Below are positions 33,079 to 42,418 of a DNA stretch of 64,000 nucleotides, piece after piece (position 1 is the stretch's first letter; each line of letters starts with the position of its first letter). The notes under the pieces were generated by a model. It worked only from the letters and a program-made list of their open reading frames with translations. It was not told the origin of the DNA and made no database searches. The stretch is from Pseudocalidococcus sp964653145 (GTDB lineage: Bacteria > Cyanobacteriota > Cyanobacteriia > Thermosynechococcales > Thermosynechococcaceae). The position numbers and the translations under genes are program-made. The stretch is from the NCBI GenBank assembly GCA_964653145.1, contig CAZZCG010000017.1, positions 1 to 64,000 of the forward strand, read 5' to 3'.

Positions 33079-34824
33079 ATGGCCTGGATTGCCCGCTTGT
33101 GTTTGATTTTGGTTTTGTTTTTAACCGGCTGTAGTGCCAATCTGTTTCGTAACCCAGCCGCCCAAGTTCCCCAACTGATTGCCAGCATTCCTGTTGATCC
33201 CAAGACCTTTAACTATGCCCTGAACGAAGAGGTTCCCAATGTTTTTGGTTTCATCTATGAGGGGTTGATTACTGAAAATGCTGTCACGGGGGAATTGGAG
33301 CCGGCCTTAGCTGAATCCTGGGACATCAATCCAGAGGATCTGAGCATTACCTATACGCTGCGGCCAAACTTGAAATGGTCCGATGGCGAACCCCTGACAA
33401 CGGCGGATGTGGTTTTTACCTATAACGAAATTTACCTAAATCCGAAAATTCCCAGCAGCACCCTGGATATTCTCCAAATTGGCCAGAAACGGCAATTTCC
33501 CACCATCGCAGCTCTGGATGAACGCCGGGTTAAGTTTAGTTTGCCAGAACCCTTTGCTCCTTTTTTTCGGACAACGGGACTCCCGATTTTGCCAGAACAT
33601 AGTTTAGGGCCTGGGGTACGCACCCTTGATAATGCTGGAAATCCCAAATTTTTGACCCTGTGGGGGACTCAGACAGATCCAAAGCTAATTATTGCCAATG
33701 GCCCCTTCACGATTGAACGCTACACCACCAACCAACGAATTATTTTTCGCCGTAATCCCCACTACTGGAAAAATCCGGAGCCCTACCTGGAACGGTTTGT
33801 TTGGCAAATTGTCGATTCCACGGACACAGCCCTGATTCAGTTTCGTTCCGGCAGCTTGGATGTTCTGGATGTGGCCCCGATGAATTTCTCCCTCTTAAAA
33901 CGGGAAGAGGAGGCCGGGAATTTTCGCATCTACAATGGCGGGCCCCAAGCCGGGGTAACATTTTTATCGTTTAACCAAAATCAAGGCAGTCGTAACGGCA
34001 AACCCCTTGTCGATCCCATCAAGTCCGCCTGGTTTAATTCCATCCCGTTTCGCCAGGCCGTGGCCTATGCCCTGGATCGTCAAACCATGATCAATAACCT
34101 TTATCGGGGCCTGGGCACAACGCAAAATTCTCCCCTGTCCGTCCAAAGTCCCTACTACTTTTCCCCTGAGGCGGGATTACGGGTCTATGACTTTGATTTA
34201 GAACGGTCACGGCAATTACTCCGGGAGGCTGGGTTTACCTGGAATGCCCAAAATCAACTCCTGGATCCGGCGGACCATCGTGTCCAGTTCACCTTGCTGA
34301 CCAATACGGGAAATGCAATTCGAGAGGCCTTGGGGGCGCAAATTAAACAAAACTTGGCGGCAATTGGTATCCAGGCCGACTTAAGTTTCATTAGCTTTAG
34401 CACTCTGGTGGAACGCCTGGCCAACAGTTTTGACTGGGAAGCCTATGTTGGTGCCTTTACTGGGGGTGTTGAACCGAATAATGGGTTTAACATTTGGTCG
34501 CCCGATGGTCGCCTACACGTCTTTAACCAGTCAGATCCAGAATTAACGGGTCGGGTTGTCCAGGCCTGGGAGCAGCGCATTGGGGAGCTGTACGTCAAAG
34601 GGGCTCAAGAACTGGACGAAGACCGCCGCAAAGCCATCTATTTTGAAACCCAGGCCATTACCCAAGATGCCTTACCGTTTATTTATTTGGTTAACCCCCT
34701 CGCCCTGTCTGCGTTTCGAAATACGATTCAAGGGGCCCAACCCACCGGGCTGGGAGGTGCGCTCTGGAATATTTCTCAGTTAAAACATTCTGATTTAGAG
34801 CCTGCTCGGAAACCCTTGGACTGA
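33079..34824 (+). CDS. Family-5 ABC transporter solute-binding lipoprotein
   Basis: A peptide/nickel-type periplasmic binding protein (DppA/OppA/NikA superfamily) of 581 residues. The N-terminus carries a lipoprotein signal, LCLILVLFLTGCSANLF with the +1 Cys18. The SBP_bac_5 signatures follow: EGLITENAVTGELEPALAES, WDINPEDLSITYTLRPNLKW, SDGEPLTTADVVFTYNEIY and, in domain II, FRQAVAYALDRQTMINNL. Substrate is unclear; nickel or a peptide are both possible, and larB just upstream gives a weak hint at nickel. No permease or ATPase genes are adjacent. ATG 33079 is preferred to the TTG at 33067. Confidence 0.88.
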   Translation: MAWIARLCLILVLFLTGCSANLFRNPAAQVPQLIASIPVDPKTFNYALNEEVPNVFGFIYEGLITENAVTGELEPALAESWDINPEDLSITYTLRPNLKWSDGEPLTTADVVFTYNEIYLNPKIPSSTLDILQIGQKRQFPTIAALDERRVKFSLPEPFAPFFRTTGLPILPEHSLGPGVRTLDNAGNPKFLTLWGTQTDPKLIIANGPFTIERYTTNQRIIFRRNPHYWKNPEPYLERFVWQIVDSTDTALIQFRSGSLDVLDVAPMNFSLLKREEEAGNFRIYNGGPQAGVTFLSFNQNQGSRNGKPLVDPIKSAWFNSIPFRQAVAYALDRQTMINNLYRGLGTTQNSPLSVQSPYYFSPEAGLRVYDFDLERSRQLLREAGFTWNAQNQLLDPADHRVQFTLLTNTGNAIREALGAQIKQNLAAIGIQADLSFISFSTLVERLANSFDWEAYVGAFTGGVEPNNGFNIWSPDGRLHVFNQSDPELTGRVVQAWEQRIGELYVKGAQELDEDRRKAIYFETQAITQDALPFIYLVNPLALSAFRNTIQGAQPTGLGGALWNISQLKHSDLEPARKPLD

Positions 34825-34862
34825 TCTAAGTAACTTAATGCAGGTGGTTAGGAAGCAAGTTT

Positions 34863-35489
34863 CTAGCAGGTTGACCGATACTCGTTATCGATCACAAGAC
34901 CATAACCTTGAGCAGACCCGCGCGCAATATCTGGAAGATGACAAAGCATTCCATCCCATGTCGTCTGTGCATTTAACGCATCAATAACAATTTGCAGTGG
35001 TGCAGCAAGAATTGCCTGAAAATCTGCTTCCTCAGAAACCTGAATCTTAAAGGCCAACTGCTCCTTGGGAGGAGAGAATTGAGCGTCAACTCCTGCTTTG
35101 TTGCCCCTTGGATCAACCCGATACCAGCCAATTTCTGGTAAGTGAATGGCCGTAAAACCATGAAGGCTGTAGGGCGCGCCTTGGCCATCAATACTTAACC
35201 GCTGATAACAAAATCCCGCCGGAATCTTGTTGGCCCGAAGTAATGCTGCCAGCAAATGACTCTTGGCATAGCAATACCCTGTTTTGTATCTGAGAACATC
35301 AGAGGCGCAACAAGTCACGGGATTCATCTGGTAGTCAAAGCTATGACGAATTTCATCTCGTACCCACTCAAAGCAGGCTTTTGCGATCGTTGTTGGTGTT
35401 TCCTGATCCGATGCAATCTGTTGAGCAAGCTCGAGGATTCCAGGATGTTGCCAATCAATAATTTCACTGGCTCTTAAGTATGCTTCCAT
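34863..35489 (-). CDS. Transglutaminase-like cysteine protease-fold protein
   Basis: A 208-residue protein of the transglutaminase core fold, with an intact-looking triad Cys73 (KTGYCYAKSHLL), His110 (SLHGFTAIHL) and Asp126 (YRVDPRGN). Such proteins are usually proteases or peptide amidases. It has no signal peptide or membrane span, so it is probably cytoplasmic. The ATG 35489 is preferred; a TTG at 35519 would add ten residues of unlike composition. It converges on the SBP gene, and the neighbours do not explain it. Confidence 0.85.
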   Translation of the reverse strand: MEAYLRASEIIDWQHPGILELAQQIASDQETPTTIAKACFEWVRDEIRHSFDYQMNPVTCCASDVLRYKTGYCYAKSHLLAALLRANKIPAGFCYQRLSIDGQGAPYSLHGFTAIHLPEIGWYRVDPRGNKAGVDAQFSPPKEQLAFKIQVSEEADFQAILAAPLQIVIDALNAQTTWDGMLCHLPDIARGSAQGYGLVIDNEYRSTC

Positions 35490-35749
35490 ATCAATTGCGC
35501 CACCGCTTGCAAAGGACAACTAAACGACTAACCAAGATAGTCACTTCGCTTAGGAATGGGACAAAAACAGGTTTGAAACCCTTCTGAGCATTATTCTTGT
35601 TGGCTTAGCCTCCCGGAGGGATAGTGTCTCACTTTTGGCAGAAATGACTATAACTTCAAGAGACTGCCATCACTCCAGAACAATACTAGTACAGAGGCCG
35701 GTTCAGGCCTGGGAGCAAAGACTGAGAAAAGTCAACGATTGTTAGGGCA

Positions 35750-36673
35750 TTACCAGCCAAGTTTCTCTAAAACGGGCCGTGTACTCACAATATGTTTCCC
35801 CAGGCCCAACTTGTTCGGAGCCACCCCCAACGCCAAGGAAACCAGTTGCGGTAAGTGCAAAATCGGTAAGCCCAGTTTCTCCCCAATCACGGCCTCAATT
35901 TCCGGTTGCCGCGAATCCAAATTCAAATGACACAGTGGACAGGGAGTGACAATACAATCGGCCCCGGCATCAATCGCTGCTTTTAATCGGGCCCCGGCCA
36001 TCTTAAAGGAGACCTCGGTTGCGTAACTTGATAACGGCCAGCCACAGCATTGGGTTCGTCCTTCATACTCAATTGGAGTTGACCCCACCGCTTCAAATAC
36101 TCGCTCCATGGATTGCGGATGGATGGGAGAGTCAAAGGGTAAGGTCTTTTGAGCTCGGAGCAAATAACAGCCATAAAACGAGGCACAGCGTAATCCTTGC
36201 AACGGCCGGGTCACTTTTTCCCTGAGAGTTTCCAGGCCAACATCCCCGACCAATGCCCAAAGAATATGCTTGACTTCCGTAGAACCTTGATAGGGTTGAC
36301 AGCCCTGGGCCTGGAGTAACTCATTGATTTGCCCCACATAATCCGGCTCAGTCGTGAGTCTCTCTTGGAGTCGTTCATTCACATGACCCAAAACCCCCTG
36401 ACATGTACTGCAATGGGTTAACAACGGCAAGTTGAGTGATTCCGCTAAGGCAATATTCCGGGCATTCACCGTATCTTCTAGGAGCCAAGAGTCTTCCTTA
36501 AAGGTGCCAGACCCACAACAGGAGGCTTTTTTTAATTCAACCAGTTCAATTCCCAGAGCCTCGGCTAAGGACAGGGTGGATAGATGCAATTCTCGACAGG
36601 CCCCTTGGGCAACACATCCGGGATAGTAGGCATATTGGAGGGTTTTCGCCGGAGCAGAAACGGCAGGGGACAT
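35750..36673 (-). CDS. HdrB-like protein with two CCG (cysteine-rich) domains
   Basis: A CoB-CoM heterodisulfide reductase subunit B-type protein of 307 residues. It contains two CCG domains: Cys..CCGSGTFKED..HCSTCQG in the first half, and TQCCGWPLSSY..TPCPLCHLNL in the second. The CCG motif binds a non-cubane [4Fe-4S] cluster in HdrB and related proteins (SdhE in archaea, GlpC, LutA). In cyanobacteria the partner is uncertain; succinate dehydrogenase- or glycolate-oxidase-like complexes have been suggested for this family. It diverges from metF with 127 bp between starts. Confidence 0.85.
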   Translation of the reverse strand: MSPAVSAPAKTLQYAYYPGCVAQGACRELHLSTLSLAEALGIELVELKKASCCGSGTFKEDSWLLEDTVNARNIALAESLNLPLLTHCSTCQGVLGHVNERLQERLTTEPDYVGQINELLQAQGCQPYQGSTEVKHILWALVGDVGLETLREKVTRPLQGLRCASFYGCYLLRAQKTLPFDSPIHPQSMERVFEAVGSTPIEYEGRTQCCGWPLSSYATEVSFKMAGARLKAAIDAGADCIVTPCPLCHLNLDSRQPEIEAVIGEKLGLPILHLPQLVSLALGVAPNKLGLGKHIVSTRPVLEKLGW

Positions 36674-36800
36674 AGGCTGGGCTAAAGAAAAACTAATTTA
36701 ATTTTAGACGCTCCCTCCAGATTCCCTGCGAGAGTGAAGATTCGCAAAGAAATCAGGTTAAGATAATCTGCCTATATCCCTCCACTGCGACTCATTCCCT

Positions 36801-37727
36801 ATGGCATTCCAGGCTACTCCGACGCGACTCCAACAGGGCATCCATCGGGGAGAGTTTTTAATTACCGCTGAGGTTTGTCCACCCAAAGGCAGTAATCCCA
36901 GCCATATGTTAGCCCAGGCCAAGTTATTGCAAAACCGAGTTCATGGGATTAATATCACCGATGGTAGCCGGGCTGTGATGCGGATGAGTTCCTTGGTCTC
37001 AGCTATTTTGCTCAAACAAGCTGGCCTGGAACCGATCTATCAACTAGCCTGTCGCGACCGCAACCGAATTGCCCTGCAAGCGGATCTTTTAGCCGCCTCA
37101 GCCATGGGAATTCACAATGTTTTAGCCCTCACGGGGGATCCGATTAAAGCTGGCGATCACCCCCAGGCCAGGCCGGTCTTTGATTTAGAGTCCGTGCGAC
37201 TGTTACAACTGATTCAAAAACTGAATCGGGGCCTGGATGACCAAGAGCAACCATTACCGGATCAGCCAGCCAATCTTTTTCCCGGAGCGGCCATCGATCC
37301 CCAATCCCCCAGTTGGTCAGGGCTGCAACGACGATTTGAACGGAAAATTAATGCCGGGGCTCAGTTTTTCCAAAGTCAATTGATTACGGATTTTGAGCGA
37401 CTGGATAAGTTCATGCAGCAAATTGCAGCGGGTTCAGGTAAACCCATTCTGGCGGGAATATTCTTACTCAAGTCAGCTAAAAATGCCCAGTTTATTAATC
37501 GAGCAGTTCCCGGCGTTCAGATTCCCGACTCGATTATTCAACGCCTAGCCCAGGCCCCGGAGCCGCTGCAAGAGGGCATTAAAATTGCTGCGGAACAAGT
37601 GCAACAGGCCCGTCAATTGTGCCAGGGCGTGCATTTAATGGCGGTTAAACGGGAAGACCTGATTCCCCAAATTCTCGATGCCGCCCAAATTCCTCCCATT
37701 GAGAGCCTGGAGTCACAGCATGTCTAG
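36801..37727 (+). CDS. metF: Methylenetetrahydrofolate reductase
   Basis: MetF reduces 5,10-methylene-THF to 5-methyl-THF with FAD, supplying the methyl group for methionine and hence SAM through metK. The 308-residue TIM-barrel protein has ITAEVCPPKGSNPSHMLAQA, GINITDGSRAVMRMSS, ACRDRNRIALQADLLAASAM, NVLALTGDPIKAGDHP and GAQFFQSQLITDFE, matching the family. A methyltransferase gene overlaps its stop by eight bases, implying a shared operon. Confidence 0.95.
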   Translation: MAFQATPTRLQQGIHRGEFLITAEVCPPKGSNPSHMLAQAKLLQNRVHGINITDGSRAVMRMSSLVSAILLKQAGLEPIYQLACRDRNRIALQADLLAASAMGIHNVLALTGDPIKAGDHPQARPVFDLESVRLLQLIQKLNRGLDDQEQPLPDQPANLFPGAAIDPQSPSWSGLQRRFERKINAGAQFFQSQLITDFERLDKFMQQIAAGSGKPILAGIFLLKSAKNAQFINRAVPGVQIPDSIIQRLAQAPEPLQEGIKIAAEQVQQARQLCQGVHLMAVKREDLIPQILDAAQIPPIESLESQHV

Positions 37728-38454
37728 GGAATTTCAGTTACCCAAGATTGTCTTTTTTGGGCGCACCTTCGCGGAATACCAGGAGATGTTTAGCTTTACA
37801 GAGACAGAGTTGCAGGGGAAAAGGATTCTTGACTGCCCCTCCGGCCCGGATTCCTTTGTCGCCGAAAGTTATCAGCGGGGCCTGGATGTGACGGGTTGTG
37901 ATCCGGTCTATGAAAATCGCTCAGTTCCAGAGGTGTACGCCCAGGCCCAGGCCGATATTGCCCAGGCCATCGAGAAAGGTCGCCAAAAACTTGAGCAGTT
38001 TCCCACCCTCACCCCTGAAGGTTTTGAGGCATTTGCCCAGGCCAAGTTGGAAGCCATGGAAAAATTTGTCATTGACTATGGACAGCGCCCCGAAGCCTAT
38101 GTGGCCGGTCGTTTACCGGAGTTACCCTTTGCCGACTGTAGTTTTGATTGGGTCTTTTCTGCCCATTTTTTACTGGCCTACAGTTCTCTGGAAACCGGTG
38201 GCATTTTAGAATCCAGCCCCTTTGATTTTGACTTTCACTGCCGAGCCGTGCTGGAACTACTGCGGGTTGCCCAGGCACAAATTCGCCTCTATCCCCTCTA
38301 CACCAATAACCATCCCCGCCGACGCCATGCCTATGTGAATCCCCTGATTGAGTACCTGGAGGCCAAGGGACATCGAACCGAATTGTTACCCAGTACCTAC
38401 AACCAAGGCTCCCCCGTGGAGAACTTTACCCTCGTGGTTCATAAAGGCTCCTAG
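37720..38454 (+). CDS. SAM-dependent methyltransferase
   Basis: A 244-residue class I methyltransferase-like protein of unknown substrate. The SAM-binding region reads ILDCPSGPDSFVAESYQRGL followed by DVTGCDPVY, with an atypical motif I (CPSGP rather than GxGxG). The second part, LPFADCSFDWVFSAHFLLAY, resembles post-motif segments. It starts at an ATG eight bases before the metF stop, suggesting translational coupling and perhaps a link to one-carbon metabolism; this is inference. It converges on the MscS gene 32 bp away. Confidence 0.8.
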   Translation: MSREFQLPKIVFFGRTFAEYQEMFSFTETELQGKRILDCPSGPDSFVAESYQRGLDVTGCDPVYENRSVPEVYAQAQADIAQAIEKGRQKLEQFPTLTPEGFEAFAQAKLEAMEKFVIDYGQRPEAYVAGRLPELPFADCSFDWVFSAHFLLAYSSLETGGILESSPFDFDFHCRAVLELLRVAQAQIRLYPLYTNNHPRRRHAYVNPLIEYLEAKGHRTELLPSTYNQGSPVENFTLVVHKGS

Positions 38455-38486
38455 ACCCATCCCGCAGCCAGAGAGGGGTGAGACTG

Positions 38487-40268
38487 TCAAAGACTGAAGA
38501 GGGCCTTCATCCGCTGGCGAAACCAATTCATGGAGAGGAGGGTGGAGTGGACTTCTTCCGTTTCGGTAAAGAATCCGAGTTCCTGGAGAATCCGTTGATG
38601 GGCGGATAGTTCTGCGGCAATGGTTTCAGCCAGATTGGGGTCGCTTTGGAAGAGGGCTTTGAGGGAAGGCTGATTAATCACAAACACTGTGCAATTCTCC
38701 ACCGCAGTGACTGTCGAAAGCCGACTCATCCCCGTCAGGACAGAGATTTCCCCAAAGCATTCCCCGGGGTAGCTGGTGGCTAAACTTTGGTTTAAACGCT
38801 CAGAGCGCACCTCCACCACTCCAGCCAAAATCAAATAAATTTCGTTACCGGGGTCCCCAGGTTGATAAATCATTTGCCCTGATGGATAGAATCGTTCCTC
38901 CCCTTGCTCAATGAGAATATCCAATTGCGGTTGGGTGCAGTTTTGGAAATAGGACACCTTCTGTAACATCTTCCGGAGTTCCCGATGTTGGCGGGTCGGT
39001 GTCAGAGGTAGTGGCGCTGGGGCCTGGGAAGTCGGGGTGACGTTTTTGGGCATTCGCATCCCGTCCCAGTTATGGACATAAATATCTCGTTGGGGAAATG
39101 GAACTTTAATTTCTTGGCGGCTGAGTTCTTGTTCAATTAAGAAATTGAGGGCACTTTTGATCGGTTCAGCATCCTGGGGGCGATTAATCCAAACTAGCAA
39201 CTCAAACGATAAGGCGCTCTCTCCAAAGCCCTTAAACCAGACACTTGGTGGGGGATACAACAGGACGCGGGCGTCTTTGCGAGCCGCATTGAGGAGGGCT
39301 TCCGTGACCGTACCGGTATTACTGCCATAGGCCACGCCGACGGGAATATGCAGCCGACTTTGGGGACTGTGGTAGCTCCAGTTAATCACGTTTTTTTCAA
39401 TGAAGCGGTTATTGGGAACAATCACGAACTGACTGTCATTGGTGCGGACTACGGTGGAGCGAATTGAGATTTTTTCCACGGTGCCCGACAGCCCGTCCAC
39501 TTCAATAAAATCCCCAACTTTGATTGGTTGCTCAATTAGAATTGCCAGGCCACTGACAAAATTACTGGCCAAGTTCTGTAAACCAAAACCGATCCCAATC
39601 CCCAAGACCCCAGCTAAAACCGTCAAGGAACTCAAGTCAATCCCGGCGGTTTGCAACAGAATCATCAACCCAATCAGCGTCAGGGAATAGCTAATAATTC
39701 GGGTAATGGTTTCCTGGGCGCCACGCTCAACCTGAAGACTTTTAAGGACACTGGCCTTGAACCACTCACTTAGCCAATGGGAAATAAAGAAAATCGCCAC
39801 ACTGAGGGCAATAATCAAAACCAGAAACCCCAGGGAAATTTTGTTACGCCCCGCCTCAAGAAGGGGACTATTGAATAGGGCGACCACCTCCTCAGTGAAT
39901 CTGGTGAGGGCATTAATGATTGCTTCTTCGTAGGGATCGAGGGTGTGGGAGACCCGAATATTGACAAAAATAATTCCCAGCCAGAGAGCTATCCGAATCA
40001 ACTGAAAAAACAACTTGAAACTGAAGCTGACCCAGGCCCGCTGTGAGACTTTGATCTTGGGAATAAAGAAGGTTTCGAGTTTGCGAATGGCAAAACGGAG
40101 GACAAAATAATCAAAGGCCACCGTCAGCAGGACAATCCCGACCATAATCCCGAGATCCCGCATCACGATCGTCCAGCTAAATTCTCCGGTGGGGTCAGAC
40201 TTCTTGGCGGCTAGGAGTAGGGTTGCCAGGGCCAGGGTGGCATAAATCCGAAATTGGGCAAATCTCAT
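38487..40268 (-). CDS. MscS-type mechanosensitive channel with C-terminal cyclic-nucleotide-binding domain
   Basis: A bCNG-type member of the MscS superfamily, 593 residues. It begins with five hydrophobic segments (about 5-25, 33-55, 75-100, 145-165, 195-215). The MscS pore region and beta-domain follow: AGVLGIGIGFGLQNLASNFV, then KVGDFIEVDGLSGTVEKISI, RSTVVRTNDSQFVIVPNNRF. The C-terminal 150 residues form a CNB domain, with GECFGEISVLTGMSRLSTV resembling the phosphate-binding cassette. Such channels may gate on ligand rather than only on tension, which is not proven in general. Its ATG overlaps the stop of the upstream ankyrin gene (ATGA). Confidence 0.92.
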   Translation of the reverse strand: MRFAQFRIYATLALATLLLAAKKSDPTGEFSWTIVMRDLGIMVGIVLLTVAFDYFVLRFAIRKLETFFIPKIKVSQRAWVSFSFKLFFQLIRIALWLGIIFVNIRVSHTLDPYEEAIINALTRFTEEVVALFNSPLLEAGRNKISLGFLVLIIALSVAIFFISHWLSEWFKASVLKSLQVERGAQETITRIISYSLTLIGLMILLQTAGIDLSSLTVLAGVLGIGIGFGLQNLASNFVSGLAILIEQPIKVGDFIEVDGLSGTVEKISIRSTVVRTNDSQFVIVPNNRFIEKNVINWSYHSPQSRLHIPVGVAYGSNTGTVTEALLNAARKDARVLLYPPPSVWFKGFGESALSFELLVWINRPQDAEPIKSALNFLIEQELSRQEIKVPFPQRDIYVHNWDGMRMPKNVTPTSQAPAPLPLTPTRQHRELRKMLQKVSYFQNCTQPQLDILIEQGEERFYPSGQMIYQPGDPGNEIYLILAGVVEVRSERLNQSLATSYPGECFGEISVLTGMSRLSTVTAVENCTVFVINQPSLKALFQSDPNLAETIAAELSAHQRILQELGFFTETEEVHSTLLSMNWFRQRMKALFSL

Positions 40269-40774
40269 CCTGCTGTTTTAGCACGGGCTGCTTTCAGGGC
40301 CTGGACAACTTCAGTATGCCCTGCTTCTAAGGCCCAAACCAAAGCAGTCCAGGAATTTTGATCCCGGATATTCAAATCAGCCCCCGCCCCCAGCAGCAGT
40401 TCCGTGGTGGATAATTGTCCCTTGGCCGCCGCCGCCATCAAAGGCGTTAAACCAAAGGTGGTCTGGGCATTAACCTTCGCCCCAGCAGCCAGCAAAGTTT
40501 CCACAATTGCGCCATGATTTCCCCCAGCGGCCGCCATCAGTGGGGTCCATTGATCGGCATCCCCCTGATCCACCAGGGCCCCAGCAGCCAGTAAAGCTTT
40601 AACTGAATTTAATGCTCCAGCTTCGGCGGCCAGGGCCAAGAGAGGGGTGCCATCGGTATTACAGGCGTGAACCTCTAACCCGGCCGCAAGAGCTTGAGTG
40701 ATCACAGAGACATCATCAGTGGCCAAGGCCTGGATGAGAGCGTCAGTCACTGGATTCGGAGCAGTGTCAGTCAT
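40265..40774 (-). CDS. Ankyrin-repeat protein
   Basis: A 169-residue protein made of about five ankyrin repeats (GTPLLALAAEAGALNSVKAL, LAAGALVDQGDADQWTPLMA, and two more in like form, LMAAAAKGQLSTTELLLGAG). Ankyrin repeats mediate protein-protein contact. The gene overlaps the start of the MscS-CNB channel by four bases (ATGA), so the two are translationally coupled and probably act together, perhaps as a channel subunit or regulator. No signal sequence is present, so the location is cytoplasmic. Confidence 0.92.
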   Translation of the reverse strand: MTDTAPNPVTDALIQALATDDVSVITQALAAGLEVHACNTDGTPLLALAAEAGALNSVKALLAAGALVDQGDADQWTPLMAAAGGNHGAIVETLLAAGAKVNAQTTFGLTPLMAAAAKGQLSTTELLLGAGADLNIRDQNSWTALVWALEAGHTEVVQALKAARAKTAG

Positions 40775-40838
40775 GGGGTATGCATCAGTAAGGCAATTCG
40801 AGGATGATTTTACCTCGAAAGTTCTAACCAGGCCCCCG

Positions 40839-41924
40839 TTAACGCCAGCCAGCCCGATCCATGATTTTCAGAGCCTCTGGGTTATTGCGTCCAAAGACTG
40901 CGGCACTGACAGTTTCGGCCTTGAAGTTCCCCAACCGGGCCACAAGCGGATCCAGTTGTACCCCTCGAACCACTGGAAGCTCAAAGTTACCCCGAGCAAA
41001 CTGGGCCTGGGCCTGGGGACTCACAAGATATTCCAGGAAGCGAATCGCCGCAGCCCGATTGGGGGCATTTCTAACAACACCGGCCCCACAGATGTTGACA
41101 TGGGTTCCCTGGGTTCGTTGGTTCGGGAAAAACAAAGCCACCTTTTCGACCACTGCCTTATCTTCCGGCTTATTGGAGGCCATCAACCGCATCAGATAGT
41201 AATGATTGGCAATAGCTACGGAACCCACTCCAGCGGCACAGGCCCGAATTTGATCGGTGTCTCCACCCTGTGGGGGTCGGGCTAGGTTTGTGGCAATGCC
41301 CTTGGCCCAATCCTCAGTTTTCTTGGCACCGTGGATCGCAATCAACGCCCCTGTCAGGGATTGGCTATACACATTGCTGGAGGATCGTGTTAAGACCTGT
41401 TTGCGCCATTTCGGGGTTGCCAAATCTTCATAGGTGGATAGTTGCGCCGGTTTGACCTTGGCTTTGTTGTAGATCAGCACCCGGGCCCGCCGTGACAGTC
41501 CAAACCAATTGCCCTGGGGATCTCGTAGGTTAGCCGGCACTGCTTTGTTGAGTACTGCCGAATTAACCGGTTGAAACATCCCCGCCTGTTGAGCCCGCCA
41601 GAGCCGACCCGCATCCACGGTCATCAAAACATCAGCGGGGCTATTGCGGCCTTCATTGCGAATCCGCTCAATCAAGGCATCGGCCTCTGCTTCAATAACA
41701 TTGACCCGAATTCCCGTGGCTTGAGTAAACCCACTGTAGAGAGTCTTATCGGTGTCATAGTGACGGGCTGAGTATAAATTAATACTCCCTCGGGCCTGGG
41801 CAACTTGCGTCTCTGTTGCATCAGCATCATCCTGAAGAGTCCAACCTTGATAGGCAGCATGGGCCAAGTAGGCGGTTCCGGCGGCTCCTAACCCGAAAAG
41901 TCCACGGCGGGTCAGCTTATTCAT
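40839..41924 (-). CDS. futA: Iron(III) ABC transporter binding protein FutA
   Basis: The FutA/IdiA family binds ferric iron and protects photosystem II or feeds the FutBC transporter. The 361-residue protein has a twin-arginine signal (LTRRGLFGLGAAGTAYLA), followed by SINLYSARHYDTDKTLYSGF and the iron-binding tyrosines in VAIANHYYLMRLM. SHORT features include the late PQAQAQFARGNFELPVV. The ATG is preceded by AGGAG. FutB and FutC are not in the window. In the 220-bp upstream region TATGAT (41966-41961, minus) is a candidate -10; no confident Fur box was found. Confidence 0.94.
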   Translation of the reverse strand: MNKLTRRGLFGLGAAGTAYLAHAAYQGWTLQDDADATETQVAQARGSINLYSARHYDTDKTLYSGFTQATGIRVNVIEAEADALIERIRNEGRNSPADVLMTVDAGRLWRAQQAGMFQPVNSAVLNKAVPANLRDPQGNWFGLSRRARVLIYNKAKVKPAQLSTYEDLATPKWRKQVLTRSSSNVYSQSLTGALIAIHGAKKTEDWAKGIATNLARPPQGGDTDQIRACAAGVGSVAIANHYYLMRLMASNKPEDKAVVEKVALFFPNQRTQGTHVNICGAGVVRNAPNRAAAIRFLEYLVSPQAQAQFARGNFELPVVRGVQLDPLVARLGNFKAETVSAAVFGRNNPEALKIMDRAGWR

Positions 41925-41960
41925 AATTGCAAATAGCTCCTAACAATCAATCCGAACCTA

Positions 41961-41966
41961 ATCATA
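41961..41966 (-). promoter_or_regulatory. Candidate -10 element for futA
   Basis: TATGAT on the minus strand lies 37 nt upstream of the futA ATG, following AT-rich sequence with two CTAAGAA/GTAAGAA-type near repeats. No good -35 and no clear Fur box were found, so confidence is low. Confidence 0.25.
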
Positions 41967-42144
41967 GCAATTTATTGAAAAATATTCTTACTAGTTCTTA
42001 GTAAATTTTCTCAATGTTATGAATTCAGAGCAGGTTATCGATCAGGCCCAGGCCAGGGTTCTTCTTCCAGAGGAACAGGTTTAATCGTGGAATTCTCTAC
42101 AATGGGCCTGGGAATACCATTGGGACTGCATTGGGGATTAATCT

Positions 42145-42369
42145 ATGGCTGAAGAATTGGAAAAAACCATTTGGGTCAGCGAGCAGCTAGATCCCTCGGG
42201 GTTGCTCTATGCCTGTATTGCTTGCTGTGACCAGACCCAGGCCGAGGAGTGCCATCAGTCATTTGCGGATAACCTAACCCCCGAACAAAAAGCCACGGGT
42301 TGGTCAACTCGACTACGCATCGTGGAAACTTGGGATGATGTACCGGTGATGGCGTTGAAGCTGTGCTAG
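42145..42369 (+). CDS. Small conserved-looking protein of unknown function
   Basis: I do not recognise this 74-residue protein. It starts MAEELEKTIWVSEQLDPSGL, has a Cys-rich stretch YACIACCDQTQAEECHQSF (four cysteines in about 18 residues), then a basic-acidic tail ending ETWDDVPVMALKLC. No membrane segment is present. A metal- or redox-linked role is conceivable but not shown. The gene lies 49 bp before the TIGR01777 oxidoreductase on the same strand. Confidence 0.65.
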   Translation: MAEELEKTIWVSEQLDPSGLLYACIACCDQTQAEECHQSFADNLTPEQKATGWSTRLRIVETWDDVPVMALKLC

Positions 42370-42418
42370 GTTCCCTTGGCCATTTCCTCAGCACCCCATT
42401 TGAGAGTGTAATGTCGCG

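Noticed and set aside
35580..35640. Terminator or structured RNA around CCTCCCGGAGG
   Set aside because: The dyad is short with no T-tract and no partner features.
41925..42020. Fur box before futA
   Set aside because: Only weak near-repeats (TAAGAA) are present; no 19-bp Fur-type palindrome.
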